A stretch of DNA of 64,000 nucleotides from NCBI GenBank assembly GCA_029449235.1, contig JANATG010000001.1:1364001-1428000 (forward strand), read 5' to 3'. The stretch comes from Linnemannia schmuckeri. Lineage: Eukaryota; Mortierellomycota; Mortierellomycetes; Mortierellales; Mortierellaceae. Shown one piece after another: positions 45,848 through 57,780 of this stretch; the first letter of the stretch is position 1, and the number at the start of each line of letters is the position of its first letter. Under the pieces are notes generated by a model. The model saw only the letters and a list, made by a program, of their open reading frames with translations. It was not told the origin of the DNA and searched no databases. Made by a program: the position numbers and the translations under genes.

Positions 45848-48527
45848 CTACGCCCAAACCTCCTGTCGCGACTCAGCATCTCCAACGAAGGAGTTGTCGG
45901 ACAACGGGTCCTTCACCGGAGCAGCGTGTTGGAGACGAGCAAAGGACTCGACCATGGCCTGGAATCCGCCGGGGTATTGAGACTTGACATGTTCGGGGGT
46001 TCCAATCGGCCACAAGGAGGAAGAGTCCATCATCATCGCCACCTTGGTACGCTTCTCAGCATTCAAGCCAGCGGCAGCATTCTCGGGATTCTTGGGAGGG
46101 GCCAGATCCTTGATCCGGCCGTCCAAGTAGGGCGAGATCTTGCCCTTGGACTCGATATAGTCCATCAGGGCCTTGTCCAACAGCTCCAGCGTGACTTCGT
46201 GCCGTCCATCCTTGACCTCCACAATGTTGTCTCCGCCCTTGAGAAGGAAATCCAAAGTACAGACAGTATAAATGGCAGTCTTTTTGATCTCGTGCCAAAC
46301 AAGGTTACGGTCCTGGTACTCAGCCTTGATCAGATGGGGTTGGTCTATAGGACGAGACGAGTCATGGACAAACCGCAGACCGCTGATCTGGATGTTGGAG
46401 GTGACCAACCGCTGCGACTTCTTGTACCGACCTGCCGAAACCGCCTCAAGCATGTCCAGGATTTCAGAACCAGTGAACTGGGTCTGGACCAGGCCGTTTC
46501 CAAAGGGCGACGTCGTCATGATCATCTCAATTGTGATGTTTCCAGCGGGCAAACCAGATCGAATTCCTCCGCTGTTGATAAACGCAAAGTCTGTCCAGGG
46601 GCGACTGCTCTCGACACTGCCGTCCAGGATTGGTGTTCGTGCAACTTGAAGCATCGCATCGGCGACAAGGTTGCCCATAGTGCACTCTCGCTGCTTGCAG
46701 CTGTCCTGATCAAACGAGTCTGACGCCTCTCCCAAGACAGTCTGGCCCCACTCCTCAAACTCGTGTCGCCAGCCGTCAATCTCCTTCAGAAGGCGAGGGT
46801 CTGCAGGGAGAGAGTTTTCTACCAGGATAGGTTCGCCCTTCCAGCTCACAATCTTGCCCTCAGGGTTGAATACCACGTCCAGGTGACCAATGTACCTACC
46901 CCAGCAGAACGCCTATAGTAATAAAAGCCGAACCTTAATAATTTTAGTATTCTAACCCTTGTGACCACTCATTGCATACACGCATGTAAGATTTTTTGCC
47001 CGAATCAGCAGATAGAGAACCAACCTGAACGATCAAGGTGTTGTCGCCCTCCAAGTTCTTGATGATGGTTGGGTAAGGGCCTTGCGAGAGTGGGTTTGAG
47101 GGATCTCCGAGGTACGAATGACTATGTCCACCAACAATAAGGTCAACACCGTGGGTGTTGGCAGCCAGTTCCATGTCAGGTCCATAGCCGTTATGCGACA
47201 AGGCCAAGATGCGCTTGATACCCTTGGCTTCAAGCTCATCAACATACTTTTGAACAGCAGGGATGGGGTCCGTGAAGGAGACAGAGGGACCAGCATTCGA
47301 AATATCCCCTGTAGTCTACAAGACATATTACAAATTCAGTAGACACCTCTAATGTGAGTTGTAGCGCAACGATATACAAGAAACCATTGTGATCTAAAAT
47401 CACAGCATGAGCCATAAAATTGACTTACGTTGGTGATGTATCCAATAACGGCGACTCCCAGGTCCTCAAAGATATGATATGGCTTGACCAGCTTGCCGAG
47501 CTCAGGATTTTTAGTGAAATCAATGTTGGCGCACACGATAGGGAAATTGAGTTTAGGCCAGTAGCGAGCCAGGTTATCTGGACCATTGTCCCACTCGTGA
47601 TTGCCAATAGTTCCAAGGTCGTACCCCAACTCATTCATCACCTGCGCAGTGACATTTCCCTACAAGATCGGGAAAGTACAACAAGGGGGGAAAGAAGGGG
47701 CGTTAGCATAACATAGCCCTTCAGGTTTACAGTCCAATTTATGAAAGTGGAAGAATGTCAATTGCGGGGAGGCATGTGTACCTTGTAGTAGGTGTAAAAG
47801 AGAGTACCCTAGCAATGCGTTTATGCATAAACAAAAAAAAACGGTACAAAAGGGATCCGAGGAGTAATCCATTCAACGATTAGCAAATGATTCAAAGACC
47901 ATTCGTCCTGGGTATCCGTTCATCTCGACAATGAATCCCGTCCTGGACAACTATAGAACGAGGAGCGTCTTCTTTTTTTAACATACTTGGAACTAACGTC
48001 AATGAATAGGAAGACGCGAGTGAAAAAAATGAAGAGGGTTAGTGAGTACTTCCTGGGGCACCAATGCACAAGGTAACAACGATCTTATCCCAACCCAACA
48101 ACAAGCAAAAACAAGCACTCAAAAATACCGCATAAACCCCCGACAAAAAAAGAAGACATACCTCGTCACCACCATCCAGAAGCAAGGAATGCTGATTCGC
48201 CTTACGAAGACGTTCAATAACAGTCTTGTGGCGAGCGGTGCCTCCATAACAATGACCACTGGCTCTGTCCTGGTCGTTACAGCTGACTCCGAATTCGTTG
48301 GCAGGGTCCACCCTGGAATGGACGTCGTTTGTGTGGATGACTGTCAGATTCAACCAGCCGTCATTCGCGACCACAGGTGCGACGTCTCGGCGAGTTGATT
48401 CTGGCAAGACAAAGGCTGCAGCTGTGGTGGCGACGATGGTCAAACACAGGACTGCTGATAAGACACCTTGGAGGCGTCGTCTGCTCATTCGACCTGAGCC
48501 AGGCGAAGCGGTGGTGAAGAATCGCAT
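45848..48527 (-). CDS. secreted 5'-nucleotidase (UshA/CD73 family) with a 6-nt microexon
   Basis: Six exons (48162-48527, 47987-47992, 47782-47808, 47429-47659, 47025-47315, 45848-46912), all phase 0, give 661 residues. Residues about 21-39 (GVLSAVLCLTIVATTAAAF) form a signal peptide or anchor. The metallophosphatase half has VIHTNDVHSR (Asp68, His70), LLLDGGDE, GTIGNHEWDNG and VDLIVGGHSHS, all metal ligands of the two-metal site. The C-terminal nucleotide-binding half has FINSGGIRSGLPAG and SPFGNGLVQTQFTG. Enzymes of this family remove the 5'-phosphate from extracellular nucleotides. Exon 2 is just TTCCAA (Phe-Gln), between TTAG and GTATGT; it restores the GDEFQGTLF block. Exon 3 has 27 nt. 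No C-terminal hydrophobic tail is seen, so a GPI anchor is unlikely. The C2H2 gene converges 123 bp away. Confidence 0.92.
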
Positions 48528-51500
48528 GGCAGTGGCGTTCGTTGTGTGCTCAAGAGAGTTAAGGCTTGCTTTGTCTTGTTTTGTTTTGTTACTTCTTGTG
48601 TGAATGTAGTCGTTATGGTTGGTAGTGAAAGGAAATGACGTGCGTATGAATGGAAGAGAGTTGAAAGGAATGGGAAAAAGAAGAGGCGACTTCACGGGGT
48701 AGCGCTCACAACCACAGCTGTGACTTCTCTCCATGACGAATGGGGTAGAAACGCAGGGCTGCAAGGAAGATTTGGGCTTGCTGAAGGGCACACAGACGTA
48801 GAGTCATATCACATAGCCAATGTATTCCTTGAAAACGGTTGGTGAGAGAGGAAGAGGAGAGAGATTAATGACGATGCGCAAATCAGACAACGGCACAGAA
48901 AGAAACAAAAAACCGTAGAAATAAAAGGTAAGAAATAGGAGACATGAGAGAAAAGAGGGGAAGGGGGAAGGCGCGTCGTAGCTAGCTAGTTTTCTTGCTA
49001 GCATGCTCATGGTCCTATATAGCTCGTCATTGTGTTATCTGCTAGGACTACGATGTCTTTGCACCACACGCGAATTTGTCTCTCCTTCGTCATGCCAACA
49101 AGTGAAAAACAACATGAATCGCTCATGTTGATGATTTTCTGCCTTGATAGGATTGATTCATTATCGAAACATCTCTCCTTGTGTCTTTGTTTGTTTCTTG
49201 AGTCTCATCTCTTGAATTCAACCTTTGTTAACATTTCGTCGGTCAACAGAGAATGGAATGAGGGAGGCATCCATATTTCACGAAGGAGGGAGACTGCATT
49301 GATGTTCGATCCATTTTGCGATAAGTTGTATAAGAGTGGCACAAACTCGATTATCTTTGTCGTCCTTCAGCACAAACACAAAAGCATCAATCAACAATAG
49401 CGTCGATGCTAACATCGCCTTCAAGGTGCCAAGATGCCAAAATGTCCGCACTGCACACGTTCGGAAATGCTTTTTTGCTTACCTTATTTTTTTTTTTTTT
49501 TTTTTTGCCTATTAGCACCTTAGCCTTTAGGTCTTCGCGTCGGGACTGTCCTAGAGAATAAAAGCGAGAGAGGTGATCATATCAACCGCTCTCTCTTCAT
49601 AAACGATCAAATCAGCTTTAAATACGGCGATCGATAACCTCTCGTTGTCTAGGCCTTCAGTTCGCCATCACAAAACTTTATTTTTTTGTCTTTTATTTCC
49701 GCCATCTTGCTTGATTGGAAATGACAAGTAGGAACGTTGAGTGAAGCACAAAGAATGCGAGGATACCATGATGCTGCAAACAACGGAAAAAGAAAGATAT
49801 GAGTGTGTGCCTGTCTGTGTGTGTGAGGAAGAAAGGAGACCCGCAAGTGTCACCAACAGATGGAAGGAATGAGGTACAACAGACAGACAATACGAGAAAA
49901 AATGAGGTAGAGGGAGAGAAAGAAGGAAAAAAAAAAAAAAAAAAAAAAAAAACAATGTAGGATACAATTTGCAGAGGTCATCGATCTTAAAGATTGTGCG
50001 ATGAAAAGATAAGAATAGGAGGGCTGGAAAAAAAAAACCAAGGCCAAGGAATTGTTGTCCATCTTTCAATCGAACAGAAAAGCAGGAGAGGGGCCCAACC
50101 ACTGTGTAACAAATATACCAGTGAGGTGGGTGGCACTTGGTCATGTCCCTTCCATCTTGTTCTCGATGAACCCTTGATAGAACAACCAGGCCATAAGGCA
50201 CAGCAGGTGCAAGACAAGAATACGAAAATGTGTGAGTGGGAGAGCAGAAAAACAAGAGGAAATATGAAGATGAGAGACAGCATGATTACAGATACCGCGA
50301 TCAACCGTTAAGACCGGTAAACTCTTTTCATGTGTCTTTCGTTCAAATGTCATACATACACGACAAGACAAGACTGTTTGAAATGGGATAATGGACTCCA
50401 TGTAAACTTGCGAACAAAAGCGAGGGTAGGAAATAAGACTCCCAACAAGCTTTTTTTTGTCTTCCTTTGTCGGCTCATTCTCTTGCATATGGCCTTTGTA
50501 TGCTTGTGCAAAAAAAAGAGGGTTCATGCCCTCAGGAACTATAAACCAACATGGCTACAAACAACGATGGTGGTGATATATTTTATTTCAAGCTCCTACT
50601 CACAATCCAATCGTCACTAGATTGGGCGGGGCCAGCCCCCTTTCCTCTTTCCTTCCTAACCTCGTGATCAGGCAGCGGCAACCGGAAGACCATACCGACC
50701 TGGGATCCAAGGGACAGCGAGGTAAAAAAAGTGGGTCTGCTGAACAAAGAAGGCAGAGTTAGAGAGAGGGAGAGAGAGCGGACAAGAAAGAAAACCCCTA
50801 TGAGCGTTTTCTTTTTCTGTGGAGCATTTTGCTTGTATTTCTCTACTCCGCAGGAGACAACGATTGGATCACCAATCTGCCAGAACTGGACAGCCAGCCT
50901 GGCCCATCGATCTTTTTGCGCGGGGCAAGAAAAAGTAGCTGCGTTTGCTGGTTAGAAAGTCAGGTGGTCGCCATGCTCACTATCTATCTCTCTCTTTCTC
51001 TTTCTCTGTCTCCTCGGACTCTGGGACATTTCCTGACCAGGCAGTCCGTCAAGTCTAAATCCAAGCGGGTACCCATTTTCACCGCTGACCTGTCCCTGCC
51101 AGTCGCGTCTTCCCTGCCCACTCTCTTGTCACTTTTTTTATGTTGTCCACTGACACAAGCAAGCATCCCCCACAAAGACCCCAGGGCTGGGAGAGGGATC
51201 ATCCTCCTGGGGTAAGAGTCCCCATGTTGTCGTTTGTTAAATATTCTCCGTATCTTCCCGACGGGAGTGAATAAAAAGGACGTTATGAATCTCGAGAGCT
51301 GTGCCAGTACTGGTCAAGTACTCTCTCTAATTATGAAGATGACCCTTTTAGCAAAGAGTACGTTCCCTAAGGAGCGAAAAGGCACTTCCTAATAGATAGC
51401 GACGAAAAAAAAAACTAATTATGGGGCCCAGCCTTAACAGAAAAAAATGTCCGCTGCAAGGAATATCGCAAAATAAGAGTATCTTGCACTCATAAATTCC

Positions 51501-53916
51501 GAATGGCCGCGCTGAGGCCCTTTTTCTTCGCTTTCATTAGAATCCACGATTGTGGTTGTATTTTGTTATATGTTGGTTTATTTGCTATCCTCCCGCACTC
51601 ACTCAGATAAACCAGATACCTTCTCGAGAATACATGATTGAAAATCGATGCTCCGTGTGCTTGACCAGCTCTCATTGAGCTCCTCCTGAAAAAAAAAATG
51701 GCCGACAGGTCTCTCTACCCCTGCCCCATTTCTGCAATCGATGGCTGATGACTGTAGGTTGTTTTTTCAGTACGCTTTTCTAGAGTGTGTGGATGTATGT
51801 TTATGTTTTCTGTATCCGTGTGGACACTTTAACCAGATGTGCGCTCGGTCCTGCAGCCCTCTTTCTCTGCAAGATCGATAAAAAAACGAGGACGGGTGAT
51901 CAGTGACGCGCGATGCATTGACAAGTGGAGGGAGGAAAGAATGGGTGCGAGTGATTGAGTACATAAAGAATATGAAGCAGAGAAAGATCGAGAGGGACTC
52001 GGCTCTCGTTTTTTTTTATTTGTTTATGTTTACTTTGTTTTGTGGAGTGTGTGTTGTACCGTTGATGTGATGCGACAAGATTGCGATCATAGTTTTTTTT
52101 ACGTGTGTGTTTGTTTGTGTTGTTTCTGTGTGGTGTGTGTGGTGCAGGTGGCCGAAGATGTAAAAAAGGGCACAACAACAAAGTGAGCAGCAAGGAAGAA
52201 ACACACATAGGAAGTGGTGGTTGATGATGTTGGGTTGGGTGTGGTTGAGGTCAATAAGCAAAAACCAGTGTCGCACAGAGAATAAAAAAAGGAAAGAACT
52301 GAGCAAGTGAGAGAAGAGGACAAAGAGATATGACCGAGGAGGATCGTCTTTTTTTGATTGTACTCACTCGACCCAACCCAAACGCGGGCACAATTGATAA
52401 CATTGGAGGTTCCATTTCGAATCAAGGCGAGTAAGATGGATAAAAAGGCTATATATGTATACGTTTAGAATGTGAGGAAAGGATATGATGAATGGTATGG
52501 ACACGGCACAAAAAAAACAAGAGAAAGAGAGAGAGATACGCATGCGATCGTTAGAGTCGACAATCAACAACAAAAACAACAAGGGGAGAGAGAGGACGAA
52601 TGGATCTTAGTGCCATTAGACACCACATCGGACCTTGTCGATGTTCAGCGTTGGGTGACTAAGAACGAAGGTAGCCATTGTATGTACTTGTCCCTTATGA
52701 ACACCGCCCAATTGTATCGAGCAAGGGATATCGCAGATGTGCATGTCACAACAACCATCTAACGACTATCGACAGCACTGCCCCTGGGAGAACTAACAGT
52801 AACGAAGATGGCAGTTAGAATGGTCAGGGCGGGAAGGACGTTGTGGAAGAAGTTCGAGTCCCTGCGTTATTTGATAACTTGGTATGTAGGTTCCAGCCTC
52901 ATCCGCCATTTAATTGTCGTCGTTGAGTGGTGAACTGGGAGGCAAGAAGGCGAAGAACGAAAGAGTGAAATGAAGTGAGCATTAACAACAGCAAGAGTTA
53001 GCGAGCACCAGCAATGAATGACAAAGTAAAAAAAAAGAAGACTCAAAGCAAAAAACGGCTGTTGAGCAGCAAAAGCGAATAAAAAAATGGCTCGAGAGGG
53101 GAAATGGACAAGGAAGAGTAAGGCATATCGGTCGCACCTTTGCCCTACCTGTATCTGTCTGTACCTCTCTCTTTCTCTCTACCGTCTGGCCCTTTCTTAT
53201 ACCAACCTTGGTTGAGCTAAGTGGTGGCAACTTTCTTTCTTAAAAAAAAAATAAAAAAAAGTCAGGTTCAATTCTCTCTCTTTCATTTCTCTCTTCCTTC
53301 CTCTTAAATCGAATCAGCTTGATTCACATCCCAACCTTGTTTGTCTTTCCCTTTCTCCCCCCTCTCTCTCTGTCTTCCTCTTCCAAGTCTTTTTCTTCTC
53401 ACACTCACTCAGCATCTCGACTCTCATCCATAATCATATATCAAGTATACCTGTATCTCTCCTTTAACTTTCTTTTCTATTCACTCCATTAGTACCAACT
53501 TTTTCTTTCTTTCATTTTTTTACTTTTACTTTTACTTTTACTTTTACTTTTTGCTGCTTGTTCCTTCTTCATTTTACTTTTTCTTCTTTCTTCTCTCTTT
53601 TTACTCTCTTCAGTCCGTCTCTCCGCCTTCTCATCCTTCCCTCTCTTTCTTCCCTCTCTCATCTTCCTCTTATTTTCTCCTTTGTCAACGGTCATCCCTT
53701 CTCTTATCTCCCTTCTTTTTGTCATTCCTCTCACACTCTACGTCTGTTACATATTCTTCTAATTTAATACCCCAATCTCCCCCACAGCTCCAACCTTAGA
53801 TACTTCTTCCTCTCTCCCTCTCTCCTTCTCTCTCACGATACACATTCAACCCATTGTCACATATCCAACTCGCTCTTTCCTTTCCCTTTTCACATACATA
53901 CACAACTACACACAAC
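48528..53916. other. 5.4-kb gene-poor region upstream of the pseudokinase gene
   Basis: I find no reading frame with convincing protein composition. The left end should contain the 5'-nucleotidase promoter. A run of about 20 T near 49487-49506 and an A26 run at 49927-49952 stand out. 50730-51220 is alternately purine- and CT-rich. A short block at 52590-52900 has more balanced codon-like composition but no complete gene. The last 640 bases (53270-53910) are very CT-rich on the + strand, with an ACTTTT hexamer array near 53521-53550, probably promoter and leader of the gene starting at 53917. Confidence 0.5.
53519..53552. repeat. ACTTTT hexanucleotide repeat
   Basis: Five uninterrupted ACTTTT units on the + strand lie within the CT-rich leader region, about 370 bp upstream of the pseudokinase ATG. 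It is a microsatellite; any regulatory role is unproven. Confidence 0.75.
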
Positions 53917-54584
53917 ATGTTCGGAATGCAAATCAACATGGTCCCAAAGACCGTCATAGTCCTCCCCGAGAAGGAGGCTTCATCAGCCAGCTCGGTCAAG
54001 AGTGGCAAGAGCGGGAAGAGTGGGAAGAGCATTAACGGCGGTGTCGAGGGCAATACCGACAACCAGAGCACACATAACAGCACAACAACAGGCGGCAAGT
54101 TTGGCGGTCTCTTCAAAAGCAACAGCATCAGGAGTGCAAGCATATCTTCGGGAGTCTCGGGCACACCCTCGTCACACCAGCGCGGGATGGGTGCCCTCAC
54201 TGAGGAGGATTCGAAACAGCCCTACCAAGCCGAGCCTCTTGATCTGGAGAGTTATCGCCAATGTTTGCACTGGTTGCAGCAGACATGCCGGCCAGTGTTT
54301 ATGAAGGAGCTGACACAGATGAATGATGTGCCTATGCCTATCACAGAGGAGAATGCCAAGCATCCGGATCTGATTGGCGGGTCGATGCAGGTCCAGGTCG
54401 GCAGCTGGAAGCAGTCCCAGGTGCAGTTGGTGCCTATCGATCGGTGGGGCGATCCTCAGGATGTGCTCCATGAGGTGAGTGTAGTGATGATAGTTTTTGT
54501 CCCGATTCGTTCGTTCGTTCGTTCGTTCGATCCATCGATCCTTCCTCGTAACAGTCCATGGGCGGATCCTTCTATGCCGCGATC

Positions 54585-54627
<43 letters not shown>

Positions 54628-57284
54628 CCTTTGATCGATGCTCTTTTTATTTGTGTGTCTTTTTTCCTTTTCTCTTATCCATTTTCCTCCTCTCGTTATC
54701 CTCAGGTTTCGCTTACTTGAGCCCTTTCTTTCTCGTTTCCTTTTTGCGCCCTGAGTGGACAACAAAGCGAATCCATGGACATTCAATCATACTTTGTGAG
54801 TTGAGGATAACAGCAGTGTGTAAACAAAGATGAATGTGTGTGCCGGCGGTTGAAACGCCGCCCATGCAATCACTTCACTCATCGCACACAGACTGGGCAG
54901 CCGTACGCTTGAACTTTCTTTCGTTTCCTATTCGGCCTTGTTGCTCTTCTGCCTTGGTCCCTTTATTGTTTGTTCTCTCCTCTCTGCTCCTTCATTAAAC
55001 ATATTTTTTTTTCTTTTTTTTTGCTGGGCGCACGCGGTCATGCCTTATTTTGGACTCCATTCCCACCCATTCTTTTTTGCTTTTTTATCCTTTGCCCTGC
55101 CTCTTCCTTCTTTCCACTTCCTTCCTCCGCAATGTGGGTGTGTAGGAAGAGAGGTGCTCTCATTTTTTTGTCCTCAATGTGTGCAAAGAGCCGTCCCATT
55201 AAATTAAAAATATTCGCGCACAAACCCTACGAGAACAATGGGCATTCCACCCAACAACAACGGCCGTAGGGCGAATAGTTAATAGTCAATAGGCAACCGT
55301 CAATACCGACAACATTCGCCCTTCTTCATCTCTTCTTCTTTCCCCCAAAACGCGAGTAATACTAACCAACCAACCTCTAATCTCTTTCTCATCGAATAAT
55401 GAAATGCATTTACCCTCAATTAGATTCAATCACTGCACAAGCTTCGCAAGTGCCGACAAATCATCCAACTCTACGGCTACCTCCCCAACACTTCTCCCAC
55501 AGCAACTCAAATCCCCGCTCTTCTTCTTCAACAACCCAGCTATGGCTCCCTGCGCCAATTCATTGACCACCACTTTGACTCCATCCAATGGCCCGAACGC
55601 TACAAGCTCGCTCTTGACATGGCCCAGGGTCTCCGTTTCCTCGTTTCCCAGGGCGTCCCCTGCACACTCCACTCTGGCAACATCTTGGTCGACAGCGAAG
55701 GAGTGGCCATCCTTACCGGCTTTGGTAGTCAGAGCGGTGAAATCACTTCCGCTCCTCGTCAGATGACTTCCCAGCCTTCATCATCTTCACTGCTTGTCTA
55801 CATGGCGCCTGAGCGTCTTCAGGGTCGAGGATCATATTCTCCTGACTGGGGCGTCTACTCTCTTGGCATCTTGCTCTGGGAGTTGTCATCGGGACGTATT
55901 CCCTTTGACGAGATCATCACCCGTGCCGAGGCCGGTCCTCGCCTCGCCAAGAACATGGAGCAGCTTTCCTCGGCGATCGTCAAGGGTCTTCGCGAAGAGA
56001 CCATCCCCGGTACACCCGAGATTTACGAGCAGTTGTTCAAGATGTGCTGGGAGGGTGAAGCTTCATCACGTCCACCACTTGAGGTTGTGGAAGAGACTCT
56101 TCAGATGCTGGTCGTGGTCGAGCCTATGGATATGTTGATGTTGCCAGGCGAAGAGATGGGTATGTCCATCTCACCCATCGGTAAGCTGCCGTTTGGTCAT
56201 TTTGCCTCATTGATGTAGCAAGTATACTTCATTTTCTGTCCTGTGTACTTATAGTTGCCTTGCATATATTTCTCTTTTTTTATGTATAGTTTCGGAGAGC
56301 ATTGATGGCGACGCCCTCAGCATCCATACCCGGTCAATGAGCATCCGCTCAGTCTCTCCTGGCCCTAGCCATATCAAGTCGAATTTTGCGCGCCCCACGA
56401 CGCTGCACGAGGCCGTCAGTGTCTCGAATCCAGATATGACCGAGTGGTACATTCTCTCGGGTCACGACATCAATGGGTACGCGATTGTCCCTACATTCTC
56501 AGCCGAGTGCGAGATTACGCCGATCCAGACCTGTCTCGGCCACTTTTTGCCCACCTCCCTTCCTATCCTCAAAGAGCTCTTGGACCACGACTCTGACTTG
56601 ACTCTCTTAGCAAAGCGATCGCATCAAAACTGCCTCCACATCCTCCTGGACCGCTACCTGCCCATCAAGAACGAAAACGGATCCGCTCACCTGTTCACTG
56701 CCATTGACTTGCTCCTGGCTGCAGGTGTCGAGGTCAACGCCAAGGATGTGCAGGGATACACCCCCTTGCATTCGCTGATGAAGAATCCCAAGATCTCGTC
56801 GGAGGACGTGAACGAGGTCCTGCTCAAGCTGCTGGCCAAGGGAGCAGACACGGCGATCGAGGCACCTCGCGACGGCAATGTGTTGTCATTGGCTGCCAAG
56901 TACTTGCACTTTGAAGCAACGCGCACAATCCTCAGTCGCGATATTCTTGCCTCAGAGCCCGATTCGATCGAGAGGGCGATTGAATCGTGTATGACGATGA
57001 CGGGCCGTGCGACGGACAAGTTTGTCAACCTTAGGACCAAGACCCGCGAGCTCCTCAAGTTGTGGACGGGTACAGCTGGATCTCCAAGAAGAGAAAAGAC
57101 TGTGCTCCGAATTCTGGCCGATGCCGGGCAGGTCGATTCCTCTGGTGCCCGTATGAAGTGCAAGGTTGTCCATCTTGCACCAGAAGCTCAATTGGACGCT
57201 GCCAACGCCTACTATGAGACTCATATCAAACGTAGACGCGAGGCTCTCCTTACCAATTTCTCCTTCCAAGGTCTCTCTCGCTAA
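53917..57284 (+). CDS. pseudokinase-ankyrin protein
   Basis: Three exons (53917-54474, 55424-56180, 56290-57284) give 769 residues. Residues about 100-430 have a tyrosine-kinase-like C-lobe with YMAPERL, DWGVYSLGILLWELSSGRIP and FKMCWEGEASSRPPLEVV. Catalysis looks lost: the HRD loop reads VPCTLHSGN (Pro265-Cys266-Thr267, no Asp), DFG reads GFG (285-287), and the beta-3 stretch VQLVPI has no obvious Lys. The end (about residues 470-690) has ankyrin-like repeats (NPDMTEWYILSGHDINGYAI, DVQGYTPLHSLMKNPKIS, DGNVLSLAAKYLHFEATRTI). A scaffold role, bringing partners together, is inferred. The N-terminus is Ser/Gly-rich (SVKSGKSGKSGKSINGG). Intron 1 is 949 bp with T37 and (TTCG)n tracts. The start follows the CT-rich leader. 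Kinase fold is secure, inactivity is likely. Confidence 0.82.
54505..54530. repeat. TTCG tetranucleotide repeat in intron 1
   Basis: About six TTCG units sit in the first intron of the pseudokinase gene, just after its donor site. It is a microsatellite within non-coding sequence. Confidence 0.75.
54591..54627. repeat. T37 homopolymer in intron 1
   Basis: A run of 37 T lies in the 949-bp first intron of the pseudokinase gene, far from its acceptor at 55423. It is one of the longest homopolymers in this window, and its exact length should be treated with care because such runs are hard to sequence. Confidence 0.8.
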
Positions 57285-57742
57285 TAATGGTACTCTTGTA
57301 ATAATGATTAATAAACAAAACTAAAAAGCTATGTGCAACATTTTTCGTTTTTTTTCTTCGTGGTCGAATGGCAAAGCCGAGTAAGAAGGTTATCCCTGTG
57401 TGGCATATTCACCGTCTTATTTGTATTTCTATTCGCCAGGCTATTTATTTATTGCGGGCGCCATTGATGGCAACGGTCTTTCATTTGGTGGAGCAGATGT
57501 AGGTGCTCTCATCTTTTATCGTCATCGTCGCTACTATCAAACCGTCATCATCAGCTCTATGGCCGCCGCCACCACGCGATGATAAAATGTCTCCGCCAAC
57601 AGACAAAAACAGCAAACGATGTCACAGGGGTGAAAAAAGAAAAGGTGATCCCTTTCAATGATTTTATTCATCCAGCTGATAGCCAGACCAGACAGGGAGA
57701 GGTACATTGTGAGAGTGGTGAGGACAAACACTGCCCTGCTCT

Positions 57743-57780
<38 letters not shown>

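Noticed and set aside
45926..46723. 265-residue + strand frame
   Set aside because: It lies wholly opposite the last exon of the 5'-nucleotidase and is a shadow of its codon usage.
2022..48527. Proteostasis gene cluster (gankyrin, polyubiquitin, BAG-like protein, S33 peptidase)
   Set aside because: The genes are far apart, on both strands and mixed with unrelated ones; fungal housekeeping genes are often scattered like this, so co-location is probably chance.
49300..49325. B-box-like GTTCGATCC, possible tRNA
   Set aside because: The bases around it do not form a T stem and no A box lies at the right distance upstream. A similar GTTCGAGTCC at 52853 fails for the same reason.
52590..52900. 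Block with codon-like composition: DEWILVPLDTTSDLVDVQRW on +, NVLPALTILTAIFVTV on -
   Set aside because: Both strands look mildly protein-like, so neither reading is convincing. The minus reading faintly recalls the complex I MWFE subunit, but no start, no second exon and no tail could be found.
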